From NCBI GenBank assembly GCA_963836375.1, contig CAWIJK010000001.1:496001-560000 (forward strand): 64,000 nucleotides of DNA, given 5' to 3'. A program made the position numbers and the translations under genes. Numbering within the stretch: the first letter of the stretch is position 1; every line of letters starts with the position of its first letter. Positions 62,022 to 64,000 of the stretch are shown here, piece by piece. The notes under the pieces are model-generated. The model had not been told where the DNA came from, did no database searches, and worked only from the letters and a program-made list of their open reading frames with translations. Source of the DNA: CAWIJK01 sp963836375 (GTDB lineage Bacteria > Actinomycetota > Acidimicrobiia > Acidimicrobiales > RAAP-2).

Positions 62022-62027
62022 ATCCTA
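62022..62027 (-). promoter_or_regulatory. Probable -10 element TAGGAT, near-leaderless
   Basis: TAGGAT on the minus strand, 7 bases before ATG 62014. Confidence 0.5.
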
Positions 62028-62265
62028 CGATCGATTCGGCTGGGAATCTTGCGTGGCCGCGAGATCGGGACAGATGCCATTGAAGATCTCGCAGCGGGTC
62101 GGTCTTGGGGACGTGTTGAACGACGATTCGTAACTGCCTGGTACACGGGTCGACGTTCCTAACCCGGTCCGCTCCGATGCCGTCACCTTGAGCTCGGGTC
62201 GGCCACGGAATCGAACTTGTCGAACTACTCTGACGACTGTGGTGGGCAGACGCCGCCGAGCGGCC

Positions 62266-63039
62266 ATGGACCCCCGAGGCAAGGTGGCACTTGTCACCGG
62301 GGCCTCCGCGGGAATCGGGCGCCGGTTGGCGGCGGACCTGGCCAGGGCCGGTGCGGTGGTCGTGGGGGTGGCCCGGCGCGAAGAGCGGCTGCGTGCGCTT
62401 GCCGAGGAGATGCGCCGGACCAGTCCAGCCTCGGGGTACCGGGTCTGCGATCTTTCGGATGTCGCCTCTTTCGTTGACCTGCTGAAGCAGGTGGAGGAGG
62501 AGCACGATCGGGTCGACATCCTGCTCAACATCGCCGGTGTCGGCGGCATTATCCGAACCGAGCCGGCGACCACGGAGTCCATCCGTACTGTCATGGAGGT
62601 GAACTTCGTCGCCCCCTATGCGGGCATGTTGACCGTGCTGCCGGGAATGCGGCGGCGGCACTTCGGGGCGATCGCCAATATGAGCTCCGACGACGCACGT
62701 GCTCCGGGGCGGGGTGCCGGGGACTACGCCGCGAGCAAGGCGGCGCTGGCCGCTGCGACCGAGAGCCTGTCCTATGAAGTGCGTCCGGACAGGGTCTTCC
62801 TCCATGTCGTCTACCCGGGGTGGGTCCCGACCGAGATGGGACTGTCAGCCGTGAGCGACGGCGGAATGCGGATGCCGCCTCGTGCTGTCCGGCGTACCGA
62901 GGAGCAGGTTTCCTCCCTCGTGCTGCGCCGTCTAGGTGGCCCGAGGTTGGAAATCAATGCCGCTTTACTACCGCTCGTCGCACCCATCATGCGGACTCTC
63001 GCCCCGGCCACCTACCAGTGGATGCAGGCCAGACAGTGA
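62266..63039 (+). CDS. Short-chain dehydrogenase/reductase
   Basis: 257 residues of a classical SDR. The NAD(P) motif VALVTGASAGIGRRLAADLA, NIAGVGG (NAG-type), the catalytic Ser in ANMSSDDARA and YAASK (Tyr and Lys) are all present. Basic residues after strand 2 (ARREERLR) suggest NADP(H). Substrate unknown. ATG 62266 begins 8 residues before the Gly motif; an upstream ATG at 62188 would add 26 Arg/Thr-rich residues. Confidence 0.88.
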   Translation: MDPRGKVALVTGASAGIGRRLAADLARAGAVVVGVARREERLRALAEEMRRTSPASGYRVCDLSDVASFVDLLKQVEEEHDRVDILLNIAGVGGIIRTEPATTESIRTVMEVNFVAPYAGMLTVLPGMRRRHFGAIANMSSDDARAPGRGAGDYAASKAALAAATESLSYEVRPDRVFLHVVYPGWVPTEMGLSAVSDGGMRMPPRAVRRTEEQVSSLVLRRLGGPRLEINAALLPLVAPIMRTLAPATYQWMQARQ

Positions 63040-63177
63040 AGATGCGGGCTGCTTCCCCCCAGTCACCGCCCTTCTGAGCCACGACCCCGAGTTTCGGCCA
63101 CCGTGCCCTGACCCACTCCCGGCGGACTAGGACACCCCTAAACCCCGATGCCGGTGGGGCAGACTTGCGACGTGGGC

Positions 63178-63699
63178 ATGAGGCAATTCGGACTGGCTGT
63201 GGCCTCGTTGGTGCTCGCGGTCTGCGCCGCCTGTGGCTCAACCCCCGAGGCTCGGCAGCACTGGGTCACTTGGGCGACCACCAGCGGCTGCCTCGACTCT
63301 GCCCGTTCAGCCGGCGTGACGGCCCACGTGGCAGTCGCCTCCGGAGCGGGCATCCGCCTGATGTCGGTAGAGTTTTACCCGAAGGGGCGCTACTACCCTG
63401 ATTGGGGCTTTCGGTTTGAGTATCGGGACTTCCAGCGACCCAATTTCGCAGATGCTGGATATTTTGAAGAGCTTGCGGATCCCTGGCGGCAACCTTCACC
63501 GGCCTGTACCGCAGCCGGTATCAGCGTCACGTCTCCGCTAGGTCGGCAGACGTGCTTCTACCCTGCTGGAGGTAACGCAACGGTCCGGTACTTCTCCAAC
63601 GGAATCCTTTACCAACTGGACTTCGTCTTGCCGAACGGAAAAACGGCTACTTCGGCCGAGCAGAGATGGCTAGTCAGGTTGGTGGACACCCTTCGGTGA
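63178..63699 (+). CDS. Lipoprotein of unknown function
   Basis: 173 residues from ATG 63178. The signal peptide MRQFGLAVASLVLAVCAACG ends in a lipobox-like VCAAC. The mature part has paired Cys and many aromatic residues (VEFYPKGRYYPDWGFRFEYR, FFSNG-type strands), with no family recognised. An ATG at 63148 would add 10 residues before the signal peptide. Confidence 0.7.
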   Translation: MRQFGLAVASLVLAVCAACGSTPEARQHWVTWATTSGCLDSARSAGVTAHVAVASGAGIRLMSVEFYPKGRYYPDWGFRFEYRDFQRPNFADAGYFEELADPWRQPSPACTAAGISVTSPLGRQTCFYPAGGNATVRYFSNGILYQLDFVLPNGKTATSAEQRWLVRLVDTLR

Positions 63700-63811
63700 C
63701 TCTCCGAGCCGGTGGATGGGAGCATCCCCGAATGTCGGCTGGAAGCGGCTGAGATGCGACCCGGTCCCGGTGGTCGGGGACGCTCCTTCGGAGCGGTGAG
63801 AGACTCAAGCC

Positions 63812-64000
63812 ATGCCATCGATTTCCGGTCGGGTGGAAGTCAATCTGACGGTCAGTGACCCAGCAGACAGTGCGTCATGGTACTCAGCACTCCTGGACTT
63901 AGAGGAGCTGTACGACTACACCGGAGCTGACGGCCAGATGCGCTATATCGCTCTGCGTGAGCCAGAGAGTCAGTTTGTCCTTGCCCTCGTCGGGCACGCA
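63812..64000 (+). CDS. VOC (glyoxalase/bleomycin-resistance fold) protein, partial
   Basis: The first 63 residues, MPSISGRVEVNLTVSDPADS, then SWYSALLDLEELYDYT and MRYIALREPESQFVLALVGH; the gene continues past the window. The first beta-alpha-beta unit of a VOC module (NLTVSDPADSASWYSALL) is clear. Start ATG 63812; the best upstream purine patch is GGTGAGAG. Confidence 0.75.
   Translation, partial: MPSISGRVEVNLTVSDPADSASWYSALLDLEELYDYTGADGQMRYIALREPESQFVLALVGHA

Overview
This window looks like a chromosome segment of a high-GC actinobacterium, and I infer class Acidimicrobiia. The evidence is very GC-rich DNA with many GTG starts, mycothiol synthesis (mshA), nickel superoxide dismutase with its own protease, a rex-hemA-hemC-hemD-hemB-hemL cluster, the proC/small-HTH and mshA/YbjN neighbourhoods known from mycobacteria, and a 14-gene nuo operon. 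The class call rests on recall of the 'GYW..DGG..FGDA' repeats in Acidimicrobiia proteins and was not tested by search.

Layout. 1-4254: end of a heme operon (hemH, hemY) coupled to an apolipoprotein N-acyltransferase. 4245-8210: a HAD phosphatase and a large membrane protein with an MprF-type aminoacyl-phosphatidylglycerol synthase domain, carrying two compensating frameshifts. 8690-11065: secreted YVTN/PKD/GYW-repeat protein. 11109-11906: methyltransferase. 11988-28279 (minus): complete nuoA-N, almost every junction overlapping, with a one-base lesion in nuoB. 28366-29835: divergent geranylgeranyl reductase, probably acting on menaquinone. 29850-31804: membrane protein and lipoprotein of unknown role. 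31854-38856 (minus): tetrapyrrole genes and the NADH/NAD sensor Rex. 38887-43219: SAM hydrolase, HTH protein, proC, YbjN protein, mshA, XRE regulator. 43244-44188: sodX/sodN. 44470-47481: secreted NHL/Ig/GYW protein. 47737-50509: DksA-like protein, class V aminotransferase, YVTN lipoprotein. 50540-53381: two divergent citrate synthases, one with an HTH and one with a CBS pair. 53497-57706: polytopic membrane protein and a third GYW-repeat protein. 57786-64000: by eye a less GC-biased, island-like stretch that begins at a broken tRNA-Lys and holds a decayed NTF2-like gene, a DsrE/HxlR pair, a secreted Cys-pair propeller, an SDR, a lipoprotein and a VOC protein.

How the genes connect. Heme synthesis, complex I, menaquinone-type reductase, Rex and citrate synthases form a respiratory core. 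SodN and mycothiol cover redox stress. Two patterns run across the window. First, a TANNNT hexamer sits exactly 6 nt before many start codons, which points to leaderless transcription; it moved or supported several starts below. Second, a set of secreted proteins is built from interchangeable repeat modules. Three end in the same six-copy 42-residue GYW module, and two share a seven-copy Cys-pair module. This modular surface or secreted family is the best candidate here for an undescribed system.
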